From a virus: a DNA stretch of 24,102 nt. Position numbers and translations under genes: made by a program. Positions 1 through 5,577 of this stretch are shown in pieces; the first letter of the stretch is position 1; each line of letters begins with the position of its first letter. Where the stretch lies: positions 1 to 24,102 of the IMG/VR virus record IMGVR_UViG_3300044614_001157; one strand, written 5' to 3'. The notes below the pieces were generated by a model, which saw only the letters and a program-made list of their open reading frames with translations, searched no databases and had not been told where the DNA came from.

Positions 1-1
1 T

Positions 2-1345
2 TTAAAAACGGACACATATAAGTTTGTAAGGTCTTTTATGAACGTTTCTACAAAATATCACGTACAAGCAATACAAGTATCTTATTTGAATTTACTTGAT
101 AATAATGTAGGGCCTAAAGTTACAAAATTTTCAACACAATGTAAATTAACGTTTACTGAAGAAAACCCAGGAGGTGGTAAAACAAATAAGGCGGGTCAAG
201 TTCCTTATGATCTTTGGAATACAAATAAAGACCCACTTTTATGGTTTGAAACTTTTGCTGGAATGAAGAGAGGTAGGGCAAGAGTTCCTGAAGATTTTGG
301 TTGGAAATTAAATAATAATATTTACCCATACCCAACTTTATATAGTAAAGAATGTACAACAACTACAAATATTAATGAAAATAGAATTTATGAGCAAGCT
401 AATTTTGACAGATTTAAGACCACAAACCAAGTAAAATTAGACCCAATGTCAACCACCGCTGCGGGTATAAGAAAAAGTCAAAATGTTGTCAATCAAAAAA
501 AGATGATTGAGTTTAATAATGCGTTGGTACAACAAAAAAAATTAATACCACAATATTGTACAATGCCATTAAGGAGGGAGAAACGAGTGGCAAGAGGTGG
601 TAATGACCCTAAAATTATTGATGCTTATTTAAGTATGTATACCCTATGTAAGGATTTTGGTGGTTTATGGGTACGTGGGGCTAACACTGCAAACTATACG
701 TGTGGATGTAGGGATATGAATGCTGTTGATTTAAATATATCTGTTGATGATGGTAGAGGTTATCAAAATAGGATGGGTCAAACAATCTCACAAAATATTA
801 ATAAAACACAAACATCAAAAAATTGGTCAAACGCGGATAATCAACAACTAGTGATTAATGTATTTGCTTTAGCGTCGGCGTTCATACCTGTTGTTGGTCC
901 TGTAATATCTGCGGGTATCAGTCTTGGAAGTGCAGCCGCACAATACAGAAAAGGTAATCATAAAGCGGCGGCGGTTGAATTACTTTTTGCATGTTTACCT
1001 TTTATAGGTAAAATACCAGGTTTAGGTAAAATGAGTACAGATTTAGCTAGAATTATAAAAATAAAACTAGTAAGAGGTACCCCCATGACATTAACAGAAT
1101 TTAACGCATTAAAAAATGTCATAGCTTATGATACTTACATTTCCACAAAAGTTGGTCAATATTTAGAAAAACAGGCGGTGAGTGAGGTATCTAAAAATTT
1201 AATAACCACTGCGGTTAAAAAGACAGAGGCAAAAGTGGTTCAAATGGCTGGTTTACCGACATACGGAGACATTAAAAAGAAAGCCGCAGGAGAGACAATA
1301 TCAACAACTACAGGTGCCGAAGACTCCAACAACCAAAAGGGCTAA
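2..1345 (+). CDS. large phage protein, probably virion-associated, 5' end probably outside window
   Basis: The frame is open to the left edge of the window, and the codons before the first ATG (position 38) read as ordinary protein, so I treat this as the 3' part of a longer gene. A start at 38 is possible: a TAAGTTTG sequence at 19-26 could be a promoter -7 element. The visible ~440 residues are rich in Asn, Thr and Lys. A hydrophobic, Gly/Ala-rich stretch lies at about residues 275-330 (counting from Met 38), containing FIPVVGPVISAGISLGSAA and LLFACLPFIGKIPGLG. It looks like two or three membrane-active helices, as in pore-forming or tail-tip proteins. Two Cys pairs precede it. I do not recognise the family. 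The next gene follows 35 bases later behind its own promoter. A virion role is inferred only from size and context. Confidence 0.75.
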   Translation, partial: LKTDTYKFVRSFMNVSTKYHVQAIQVSYLNLLDNNVGPKVTKFSTQCKLTFTEENPGGGKTNKAGQVPYDLWNTNKDPLLWFETFAGMKRGRARVPEDFGWKLNNNIYPYPTLYSKECTTTTNINENRIYEQANFDRFKTTNQVKLDPMSTTAAGIRKSQNVVNQKKMIEFNNALVQQKKLIPQYCTMPLRREKRVARGGNDPKIIDAYLSMYTLCKDFGGLWVRGANTANYTCGCRDMNAVDLNISVDDGRGYQNRMGQTISQNINKTQTSKNWSNADNQQLVINVFALASAFIPVVGPVISAGISLGSAAAQYRKGNHKAAAVELLFACLPFIGKIPGLGKMSTDLARIIKIKLVRGTPMTLTEFNALKNVIAYDTYISTKVGQYLEKQAVSEVSKNLITTAVKKTEAKVVQMAGLPTYGDIKKKAAGETISTTTGAEDSNNQKG

Positions 1346-1358
1346 TTTTAAAATAAGA

Positions 1359-1369
1359 TATATTTATAA
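1359..1369 (+). promoter_or_regulatory. phage-type promoter element TATATTTATAA
   Basis: TATATTTATAA lies 11 bases before the ATG at 1381. Nearly the same sequence precedes about ten genes in this window, including the only minus-strand gene in the matching orientation, so I read it as the -10-like part of a phage-specific promoter. The start of transcription is not known. Confidence 0.5.
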
Positions 1370-1380
1370 TAAAATAGACT

Positions 1381-1818
1381 ATGAAAAAAATAATAAGATT
1401 AACAGAATCAGATTTAACAAGGATTGTTAAACGAGTTATCCAAGAGGATAAATCAAAAATGTCACACAGTAAAGACATGCCAAAAAATCCTCTTAGAAAA
1501 TTGGAAAGAGAATTAAGTAAAGCCGGACATAATTCAAAATTATCAGGAATCAATTTAGATTTTATTACAATAAAAAGAGACGATGAGGAAGACTTACAAG
1601 TAACGGTTAACGATAAAGGTCAATGTATAGTTCAACCAAGAAGTGCCAAAAATGAAAAAGATAGAGTATTACTTAAAACCACTCAAAGACATAGTGGAGT
1701 TTTTGAAGACACACTTGAATCAGGAATTGATCATGTTATTTCCTTTTTAAAAAGAAGAGATAAGAAAAAAGATGGTGGGTTTCCTGAAGAATATAGACCA
1801 TCACACATTAAAAGATAA
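1381..1818 (+). CDS. tagged phage protein with RLTESDLTRIVK N-terminus
   Basis: A 145-residue protein whose first 22 residues (MKKIIRLTESDLTRIVKRVI, then QE) are almost identical to the N-termini of the genes at 1825 and 6241. The tag is predicted to be an amphipathic basic helix and ends I-Q-E, which resembles the (I/L)-x-E cleavage consensus of T4-type prohead proteases. T4 internal proteins carry a comparable N-terminal capsid-targeting sequence. The rest of the chain (KSKMSHSKDMPK to the C-terminal RPSHIKR) is basic and soluble, with a central beta-rich part near FITIKRDDEEDLQVTVNDKGQ. I do not recognise a domain. It has its own ATATTTATAA-type promoter and is 6 bases from the next gene. 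A packaged internal virion protein is my inference. Confidence 0.85.
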   Translation: MKKIIRLTESDLTRIVKRVIQEDKSKMSHSKDMPKNPLRKLERELSKAGHNSKLSGINLDFITIKRDDEEDLQVTVNDKGQCIVQPRSAKNEKDRVLLKTTQRHSGVFEDTLESGIDHVISFLKRRDKKKDGGFPEEYRPSHIKR

Positions 1819-1824
1819 AAAATT

Positions 1825-2046
1825 ATGAAAAGAATAGTTAGATTAACAGAATCAGACCTTACAAGAATTGTTAAAAGAGTAATTAATGAAGATGAATCAA
1901 AACTTTCTGGTGATTTTGAAAGTGAAATGAGAAAACTATTAAATGACTTTGAAGATAAGGGTATGTCTCTTGAACAAATACATAGACAACTAAAAACATG
2001 GCAACAAAGTATAAGTGCCAAAATTTATAGAAAAAAAAATAAATAA
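1825..2046 (+). CDS. small tagged phage protein
   Basis: A 73-residue protein made of the shared 22-residue N-terminal tag (ending V-I-N-E) and about 50 further residues predicted to be helical (EMRKLLNDFEDKGMSLEQIHRQL) with a very basic end (KIYRKKNK). It starts 6 bases after the preceding tagged gene and probably shares its message. If the tag is cut after INE, the mature part would be a small basic peptide, as in T4 internal proteins; that is inference. No enzymatic motif is visible. Confidence 0.85.
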   Translation: MKRIVRLTESDLTRIVKRVINEDESKLSGDFESEMRKLLNDFEDKGMSLEQIHRQLKTWQQSISAKIYRKKNK

Positions 2047-2052
2047 AAACAC

Positions 2053-2082
2053 TTGTTTATTAGAAAAAAATACCTATCTTTG
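2053..2082 (+). promoter_or_regulatory. Bacteroidota housekeeping-type promoter
   Basis: TTG at 2053-2055 and TATCTTTG at 2075-2082 are separated by 19 bases. This matches the known Bacteroidota -33 TTG / -7 TAnnTTTG consensus. It faces the small ORF at 2131 and the first tRNA block. Confidence 0.7.
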
Positions 2083-2113
2083 TAGAGTAAATTAAAACTT
2101 TTAGAAATAACGA

Positions 2114-2124
2114 TATATTTATAA
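2114..2124 (+). promoter_or_regulatory. phage-type promoter element TATATTTATAA
   Basis: A perfect copy of the TATATTTATAA element 6 bases before the ATG at 2131. It lies 31 bases after a host-type promoter, so two promoter types stand in tandem here. Confidence 0.5.
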
Positions 2125-2130
2125 CAAAAA

Positions 2131-2238
2131 ATGAAAACAAACCTTAGACATATGGTCCTTTGTAACAAACCGAACAATCAGTGGTCGTTTAGTTATATTA
2201 CGCCTAAACCGTCGAGGGTATTTTCACTTATGAGTTAA
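2131..2238 (+). CDS. tiny ORF of 35 residues, or a leader RNA
   Basis: An ATG 6 bases after a TATATTTATAA element opens 35 codons (MKTNLRHMVLCNKPNN...) ending in TAA, followed within 40 bases by a strong intrinsic terminator. The peptide resembles no family I know. The DNA can also form hairpins (GTTTAG with CTAAAC), so the unit could be a small RNA rather than a gene. A parallel unit (same promoter, tiny ORF, terminator) stands at 7624-7788, also just before a tRNA block. Confidence 0.4.
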   Translation: MKTNLRHMVLCNKPNNQWSFSYITPKPSRVFSLMS

Positions 2239-2271
2239 AAACGTTTAACAAATAAATAAAAGAAATGTAAA

Positions 2272-2306
2272 ACCCGAGACGTAAAAAATCTCGGGTTTTT
2301 TGTTTT
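2272..2306 (+). terminator. intrinsic terminator
   Basis: CCCGAGA pairs with TCTCGGG across a short A-rich loop and is followed by TTTTTTGTTTT. It closes the small unit at 2114-2238, just upstream of tRNA-Thr at 2312. Confidence 0.85.
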
Positions 2307-2311
2307 ATATT

Positions 2312-2384
2312 GGTTTCTTAGTATAGTTTGGTAATATCCCGGCTTTGTAACCCGGAGTCATCGGTTCGAACCCGATAGAAACCT
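2312..2384 (+). tRNA. tRNA-Thr(TGT)
   Basis: Acceptor GGTTTCT pairs with AGAAACC. The T arm is ATCGG-TTCGAAC-CCGAT. The anticodon loop is TTTGTAA (anticodon TGT), closed by CCGG/CCGG pairs with a C-C mismatch next to the loop. No CCA is encoded. Confidence 0.88.
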
Positions 2385-2395
2385 CAAAAGAAAAA

Positions 2396-2412
2396 GTTCT
2401 TTGACATATTGG
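2396..2412 (+). promoter_or_regulatory. boxA-like antitermination site (copy 1)
   Basis: GTTCTTTGACATATTGG closely resembles the boxA of Bacteroidota rRNA leaders and the bacterial boxA consensus (TGTTCTTTGAAA), which binds NusB-NusE in other bacteria. It lies between tRNA-Thr and tRNA-Gln. Three more copies occur at 7841, 8030 and 9485. Confidence 0.6.
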
Positions 2413-2420
2413 CCTTATAA

Positions 2421-2491
2421 TGTTCCCTCGTCTAATGGCAGGACACGCGGTTTTGGTCCGTGGAATCGAGGTTCGAGTCCTTGGGGAACAA
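2421..2491 (+). tRNA. tRNA-Gln(TTG)
   Basis: Acceptor TGTTCCC pairs with GGGAACA. The anticodon arm is CGCGG-TTTTGGT-CCGTG (anticodon TTG), with a normal T loop TTCGAGT. It starts 8 bases after boxA copy 1. Confidence 0.93.
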
Positions 2492-2499
2492 CAATAATT

Positions 2500-2585
2500 G
2501 GAAGTCTAATTTAGCCGGCGCTAAACATAGTCTTGAAAACTAGTGGTACTGAAACACGTATGGGGATCGACACCTCAGGCTTCCT
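2500..2585 (+). tRNA. tRNA-Ser(TGA)
   Basis: A long class II tRNA. Acceptor GGAAGTC pairs with GGCTTCC, the anticodon loop is CTTGAAA (anticodon TGA), and there is an extended variable arm. The T loop reads GATCGAC, so position 54 is not the usual T. CCA follows directly at 2586-2588, possibly by chance. Confidence 0.85.
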
Positions 2586-2598
2586 CCAAAAAAAATAA

Positions 2599-2672
2599 CT
2601 AGGTGTAGCTCAGTTTGGTAGAGCGGGGAGTTTGGGACTCTCAGGCCGGAGGTTCGAGCCCTCTCACTTAGA
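2599..2672 (+). tRNA. tRNA-Pro(TGG)
   Basis: Acceptor CTAGGTG pairs with CACTTAG. D arm GCTCAGTTTGGTAGAGC, anticodon loop TTTGGGA (anticodon TGG) and T loop TTCGAGC are all canonical. Confidence 0.93.
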
Positions 2673-2733
2673 CTAAATAAAATAAACAAATAAAAACAAG
2701 TGTTATGGAAAGTGACAAGTATGACAAACAGAA

Positions 2734-2808
2734 GATCTCGTAGCTCAGTTGGTTTAGAGCACTCCACTTTTAATGGAGGGGTCGTGAGTTCGAGCCTCAC
2801 CGGGATCA
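2734..2808 (+). tRNA. tRNA-Lys(TTT)
   Basis: Acceptor GATCTCG pairs with CGGGATC. The anticodon arm is CTCCA-CTTTTAA-TGGAG (anticodon TTT), with D and T arms canonical. The next promoter begins 9 bases after its end. Confidence 0.94.
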
Positions 2809-2816
2809 CAAAAAAA

Positions 2817-2847
2817 TTTGGTAGATTAAAAAAAAGTATTATCTTTG
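2817..2847 (+). promoter_or_regulatory. Bacteroidota housekeeping-type promoter, leaderless arrangement
   Basis: TTTG at 2817-2820 and TATCTTTG at 2840-2847 are 19 bases apart. The ATG of the next gene begins 4 bases after TTTG, so the message should be leaderless or nearly so. The same 4-base gap is seen at 18902 and 22192. Confidence 0.7.
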
Positions 2848-2851
2848 TAAT

Positions 2852-3067
2852 ATGAAAACAATAAAAGAAATTAAGAAAGGACTACCAAAAGGAATGGTTA
2901 AAGTTGGTGAAGAATGTGAAAGAGCTATTGTACGATTAATAAAACAAGGACAAACTCAAGAACAAGCAACAAACACCGTTCTAAGACTTTTGAATGATAG
3001 TAAACCTTATTTAGAACAAGGAATGTACTCTACCACAATTGAAAGTATTAAAATGATAACATCATAA
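2852..3067 (+). CDS. small phage protein inside the tRNA cluster
   Basis: A 71-residue, mostly helical, Lys/Glu/Gln-rich protein (KTIKEIKKGLPKGMVKVGEE) with no Cys cluster, signal peptide or membrane segment. It has its own host-type promoter with the ATG 4 bases after the -7 element. If transcription really starts at or after the ATG, an alternative start is Met 15. The stop lies 3 bases before tRNA-Val. I do not recognise the family; small phage proteins of this kind are often regulators, but nothing here proves that. Confidence 0.75.
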   Translation: MKTIKEIKKGLPKGMVKVGEECERAIVRLIKQGQTQEQATNTVLRLLNDSKPYLEQGMYSTTIESIKMITS

Positions 3068-3070
3068 AAC

Positions 3071-3144
3071 ACACTCTTAGCTCAGATGGTAGTAGCGGTA
3101 GTATTACAAACTACAGGTCACAGGTTCGACCCCTGTAGGGTGTA
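3071..3144 (+). tRNA. tRNA-Val(TAC)
   Basis: Acceptor ACACTCT pairs with AGGGTGT (one wobble). The anticodon arm is GTAGT-ATTACAA-ACTAC (anticodon TAC). The T arm is ACAGG-TTCGACC-CCTGT. Confidence 0.92.
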
Positions 3145-3154
3145 CAAAAAATAA

Positions 3155-3240
3155 GGGAGAGTTGAGCAATTGGTTGGCTCAGCAGACTGTAAATCTGTCG
3201 TCGTGAGACCTTGGGGGTTCGAGTCCCTCCTCTCCCACCA
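3155..3240 (+). tRNA. tRNA-Tyr(GTA) with encoded CCA
   Basis: A class II tRNA. Acceptor GGGAGAG pairs with CTCTCCC, the anticodon loop is CTGTAAA (anticodon GTA) and the variable arm is long. Discriminator A is followed by an encoded CCA at 3238-3240, which most tRNAs in this window lack. Confidence 0.94.
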
Positions 3241-3244
3241 CAAT

Positions 3245-3317
3245 GGACAAGTAGCTCAATTGGTAGAGCAATCGGCTGTTAACCGATAGGTTACAGGATC
3301 GTACCCTGTCTTGTCCG
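3245..3317 (+). tRNA. tRNA-Asn(GTT) with A54/T58 T loop
   Basis: Acceptor GGACAAG pairs with CTTGTCC, and the anticodon arm is ATCGG-CTGTTAA-CCGAT. The T arm reads ACAGG-ATCGTAC-CCTGT, so the near-universal T54-A58 pair is replaced by A54-T58. The same swap occurs in the Ile and His tRNAs below. Confidence 0.93.
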
Positions 3318-3318
3318 C

Positions 3319-3368
3319 AACCACCGAGAAGTGACTGACGAGTCCGCTGACGAGCTGAGGGGGTGGTT
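3319..3368 (+). ncRNA. compact RNA with twin GACG hairpins between tRNA-Asn and tRNA-Ile
   Basis: A 7-bp closing stem (AACCACC 3319-3325 with GGTGGTT 3362-3368) begins 2 bases after tRNA-Asn. Inside are two tandem hairpins with the same loop: GACT-GACG-AGTC (3333-3344) and GCT-GACG-AGC (3346-3355). The result is a small three-way junction. It contains CTGACGAG twice, but the GAAA box of a hammerhead ribozyme is missing. I know no matching family. Confidence 0.4.
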
Positions 3369-3393
3369 AAGAAATACCCCTAAATACGTACCA

Positions 3394-3466
3394 GCTCACG
3401 TAGCTCAATTGGTAGAGCGCCGATCTGATACGTCGGAGGTAATGGGATCGTAACCCGTCGTGAACA
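3394..3466 (+). tRNA. tRNA-Ile(GAT) with A54/T58 T loop
   Basis: Acceptor GCTCACG pairs with CGTGAAC except for a C-A mismatch at the second pair. The anticodon arm is CCGAT-CTGATAC-GTCGG (anticodon GAT). The T loop is ATCGTAA, again with A54 and T58. Confidence 0.9.
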
Positions 3467-3482
3467 CAAAAAGGGGAATAAC

Positions 3483-3523
3483 TAGTGTGGGTGCCCCAAC
3501 TACTGCAGGAGTACCACACTCTA
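3483..3523 (+). ncRNA. small stem-loop RNA before tRNA-Ser
   Basis: AGTGTGG (3484-3490) pairs with CCACACT (3514-3520). An inner hairpin TACT-GCAGG-AGTA (3501-3513) stacks directly on the 3' strand. It fills most of the gap between tRNA-Ile and tRNA-Ser(GCT). No function is known to me. Confidence 0.35.
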
Positions 3524-3524
3524 C

Positions 3525-3610
3525 GGAAGATAAACCTTGATGGCGATAGGGTCCGCCTGCTAAGCGAGATGTACCCGTAAGGGTGTTTGGTTCGATTCCA
3601 ATGTCTTCCG
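3525..3610 (+). tRNA. tRNA-Ser(GCT)
   Basis: A class II tRNA with acceptor GGAAGAT/GTCTTCC, anticodon loop CTGCTAA (anticodon GCT), variable arm ACCC-GTAA-GGGT and discriminator G, which is typical of Ser. Confidence 0.93.
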
Positions 3611-3614
3611 CAAA

Positions 3615-3686
3615 TGCCGATAGGAGAGGTTTCCGGTCCGGGCTCATATCCTGGATGTCATTGGGTTCGATACCCTTTATCGGTAC
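3615..3686 (+). tRNA. tRNA with CAT anticodon (elongator Met or Ile2)
   Basis: Acceptor TGCCGAT pairs with ATCGGTA. The anticodon arm is CCGGG-CTCATAT-CCTGG (anticodon CAT). The 1-72 pair is closed, so this is not the initiator. The T stem TTGGG/CCCTT has two T-T mismatches. Sequence alone does not separate Met from lysidine-modified Ile2. Confidence 0.87.
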
Positions 3687-3691
3687 TATAT

Positions 3692-3765
3692 GGTGTATGT
3701 AGCTCAGTTGGTAGAGTGTCGTTCTGTGAAAGCGGAGGTCGTGGGATCGTGACCCATCATACACA
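3692..3765 (+). tRNA. tRNA-His(GTG) with A54/T58 T loop
   Basis: Acceptor GTGTATG pairs with CATACAC, with an extra 5' G at 3692 in the G-1 position. The anticodon loop is CTGTGAA (anticodon GTG). The T loop ATCGTGA again has A54 and T58. Confidence 0.92.
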
Positions 3766-3771
3766 CAACAT

Positions 3772-3843
3772 ACCTTCGTAGCTTAATGGAAAAGCCTTAG
3801 AATACGAATCTAATGATTGGGAGTTCGACCCTCTCCGAAGGTA
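3772..3843 (+). tRNA. tRNA-Arg(ACG)
   Basis: Acceptor ACCTTCG pairs with CGAAGGT. The anticodon arm is TTAGA-ATACGAA-TCTAA (anticodon ACG). The T loop is TTCGACC. Confidence 0.91.
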
Positions 3844-3844
3844 C

Positions 3845-4017
3845 AAAAGATGATAAGAAGCGTAGAATGACAGACGTGGAGAGACGTGTCGCAAGGGTAC
3901 AAACTAAGGAAAGGTATTCAATCTTAATTGTATTGATGTAATAACCCAACTCTCTAATGGTGTGTGAAGCTTTGATAGAAGTAGCGGGATTCCTGATAAA
4001 GTCATTCATCATCTTTT
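3845..4017 (+). ncRNA. 173-nt structured RNA between two tRNA-Arg genes
   Basis: AAAAGATGAT (3845-3854) pairs with ATCATCTTTT (4008-4017), and GAATGAC (3865-3871) pairs with GTCATTC (4001-4007). The 3' strands are contiguous and the 5' strands are separated by a 10-base bulge. Internal helices include GACGTG/CGTGTC with a GAGAGA loop and TCAAT/ATTGA. The element starts 2 bases after one tRNA and ends 5 bases before the next, so tRNA processing would release it. No reading frame or known RNA family fits. Confidence 0.55.
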
Positions 4018-4021
4018 ATTC

Positions 4022-4093
4022 GCCCCTTTCGTATAATGGAAGTACAACACTCTTCTAAGGTGTCAGGTCGGAGTTCGAGTCTCTGAGGGGGTA
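4022..4093 (+). tRNA. tRNA-Arg(TCT)
   Basis: Acceptor GCCCCTT pairs with AGGGGGT (wobbles included). The anticodon arm is ACACT-CTTCTAA-GGTGT (anticodon TCT). The T loop is TTCGAGT. Confidence 0.93.
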
Positions 4094-4109
4094 CGGATCC
4101 GATGTCGGT

Positions 4110-4125
4110 CCCGAGCTAGGTCGGG
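4110..4125 (+). other. short hairpin between tRNA-Arg and tRNA-Trp
   Basis: CCCGA and TCGGG enclose a 6-base loop GCTAGG. It has no U-tract, so it is not an intrinsic terminator. It could be a processing signal. Confidence 0.3.
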
Positions 4126-4131
4126 CAATTT

Positions 4132-4203
4132 GCGTCTCTGGTGTAATAGGTAGCATGATGGATTCCAAACCCATCGGTCAGGGTTCGAGACCTTGGGGAC
4201 GCG
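4132..4203 (+). tRNA. tRNA-Trp(CCA)
   Basis: Acceptor GCGTCTC pairs with GGGACGC. The anticodon loop is TTCCAAA (anticodon CCA) and the discriminator is G, as usual for Trp. Confidence 0.93.
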
Positions 4204-4216
4204 CTAAAAATTTAAT

Positions 4217-4247
4217 TTTGTTAATTAAAAAAAAATACTTATATTTG
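4217..4247 (+). promoter_or_regulatory. Bacteroidota housekeeping-type promoter
   Basis: TTTG at 4217-4220 and TATATTTG at 4240-4247 are 19 bases apart. It drives the HNH nuclease and methyltransferase genes, and possibly the following tRNA-Phe. Confidence 0.7.
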
Positions 4248-4268
4248 TTTTATTAAATATTAAAAAAT

Positions 4269-4703
4269 ATGACTTTAAAAATTTCTAACATACAAAAACA
4301 AAAATTTTATGATTTAGGACATAAATTACCAAAATGTATAAATCCTGGATGCAATAACAATGTTGCTGTAAGAAATTGGTCCAATTGGTCTTTTAAATCT
4401 GAATGTCCACGTTGCCAAAAGGCAAGAAAGAAGGGTGTTGTTATTGAGGGTATCACTATACATAAAAAAAAATATTGTGAAAATATAGACGGTCATTTAG
4501 GTTTTATGTGTCCTGTTCCTAGTATAGAAAATTGGAAAGGGTTTGAGGTTGGATGTTTAGATTTAGATCACATAGATGGAGACCACAATAACAATTCAGT
4601 AGAAAATGTTAAAACTTATTGTAAATTGTGTCACAATAGAAAAAGTATTGAGAGCGGTGACTGCTCTAATAAAAAAGATTCGGCAAGAACATTTAACACA
4701 TGA
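4269..4703 (+). CDS. HNH endonuclease with zinc-binding Cys pairs
   Basis: A 144-residue protein. The C-terminal half contains LDLDHIDGDHNNN (about residues 98-109) followed by TYCKLCHNRKS, the HNH ββα-metal motif with D100-H101, an Asn cluster at 107-109 and H122. Cys pairs at 23/28, 46/49 and 118/121 suggest structural zinc sites. HNH nucleases of this size in phages are either free-standing homing endonucleases or restriction-type nucleases. The stop overlaps the start of the next gene, a DNA methyltransferase, by 4 bases, so the two are translated together. The pair could be a small restriction-modification unit or a homing nuclease beside a protective methylase. The unit lies between tRNA-Trp and tRNA-Phe behind its own host-type promoter. 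Confidence 0.9.
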   Translation: MTLKISNIQKQKFYDLGHKLPKCINPGCNNNVAVRNWSNWSFKSECPRCQKARKKGVVIEGITIHKKKYCENIDGHLGFMCPVPSIENWKGFEVGCLDLDHIDGDHNNNSVENVKTYCKLCHNRKSIESGDCSNKKDSARTFNT

Positions 4704-5485
4704 AACAAAAAATTATATGTAAAGATTGTCTTTTAGGTATTAAAGACATTAAAAATGAAACAATACACTTAACTTGGACATCACCACCATACTTTAATGC
4801 AAAATCTTATAGTACATGGGAAACATATGATGATTATTTATCGTTTCTTAAAGAAGTGTTTTCTGAAGTGTTTAGAGTAACTAAAGAAGGTAGAATGTGT
4901 GTTGTTAATTTATCTCCGGTAATAATACCTAGAGAAAATAGGAATTGTGAGAGTAAAAGATTACCAATACCCTTTGATTTTTTTCCAATAATGAAAGAAA
5001 TTGGTTGGAAATATTTAGATGATATTGTGTGGGTAAAACCTGAAGGAGCGGCAATAAATAGAAATGGAGGGTTTTACCAACATAGAAAACCAGTTGCATA
5101 TAAACCAAATTTAGTGTCTGAAGTAATATTTGTTTTTCAAAAACCGGCAAGTTTTCTTATAGATAAAGTTGTTAGATCTTATAAAGGTGAAATTTTAGAA
5201 AAATCACTGGTTAATGAAACTTATGAGAGGAGTAATGTTTGGACGATAAACCCCGAAACTAAATCAAAACATTTAGCACCATACCCTGAAGAGTTATCAG
5301 ATAAAATTATAAAATATTATTCTTTTGTTGGTGATATTGTTTTAGATCCATTTTTAGGTTCGGGAACAACATTATTATCTTGTGAAAAATTAGATAGGTT
5401 AGGTATTGGGTTTGATATACATGAGGAATACTGTGAAATGTGTACTGATAGAATTAATGATTGGGTTAATAAACATAAAAAATAA
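4700..5485 (+). CDS. beta-class DNA methyltransferase (N4-cytosine or N6-adenine)
   Basis: A 261-residue SAM-dependent DNA amino-methyltransferase. The catalytic motif IV, TSPPY, is at residues 27-31 and the SAM-binding motif I, DPFLGSGTT, at 216-224. Catalytic motif before SAM motif is the beta-class order. SPPY is common in N4-cytosine enzymes but also occurs in adenine enzymes. The length is typical of a complete stand-alone methylase; the target site cannot be read from the sequence. It overlaps the HNH gene by ATGA. The stop codon TAA (5483-5485) is immediately followed by the first base of tRNA-Phe, so this message and the tRNA are probably co-transcribed and cut apart by RNase P. Confidence 0.93.
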   Translation: MKQKIICKDCLLGIKDIKNETIHLTWTSPPYFNAKSYSTWETYDDYLSFLKEVFSEVFRVTKEGRMCVVNLSPVIIPRENRNCESKRLPIPFDFFPIMKEIGWKYLDDIVWVKPEGAAINRNGGFYQHRKPVAYKPNLVSEVIFVFQKPASFLIDKVVRSYKGEILEKSLVNETYERSNVWTINPETKSKHLAPYPEELSDKIIKYYSFVGDIVLDPFLGSGTTLLSCEKLDRLGIGFDIHEEYCEMCTDRINDWVNKHKK

Positions 5486-5561
5486 GGAACTATGGTGTAA
5501 GTATGGTGTGTCACGCTGGTCTGAAAAACCAGAGGTTGCGGTTCGACTCCGCATGGTTCCA
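5486..5561 (+). tRNA. tRNA-Phe(GAA)
   Basis: Acceptor GGAACTA pairs with TGGTTCC. The anticodon arm is CTGGT-CTGAAAA-ACCAG (anticodon GAA), and the T arm is TGCGG-TTCGACT-CCGCA. Its first base directly follows the methyltransferase stop codon. Confidence 0.94.
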
Positions 5562-5577
5562 CAAAAAAATAGAAATA

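Noticed and set aside
3319-3368. Hammerhead ribozyme, because of CTGACGAG
   Set aside because: The sequence matches the CUGANGA box, but there is no GAAA box in the right place and no matching stem II, so cleavage is not supported.
3405-3764. 119-codon minus-strand open frame over tRNAs
   Set aside because: It is the complement of four tRNA genes; stable-RNA sequence gives long spurious frames on both strands.
5503-5577. Upstream extension of the RNase H-fold gene
   Set aside because: The added residues are a translation of tRNA-Phe; the ATG at 5578 is the sensible start.
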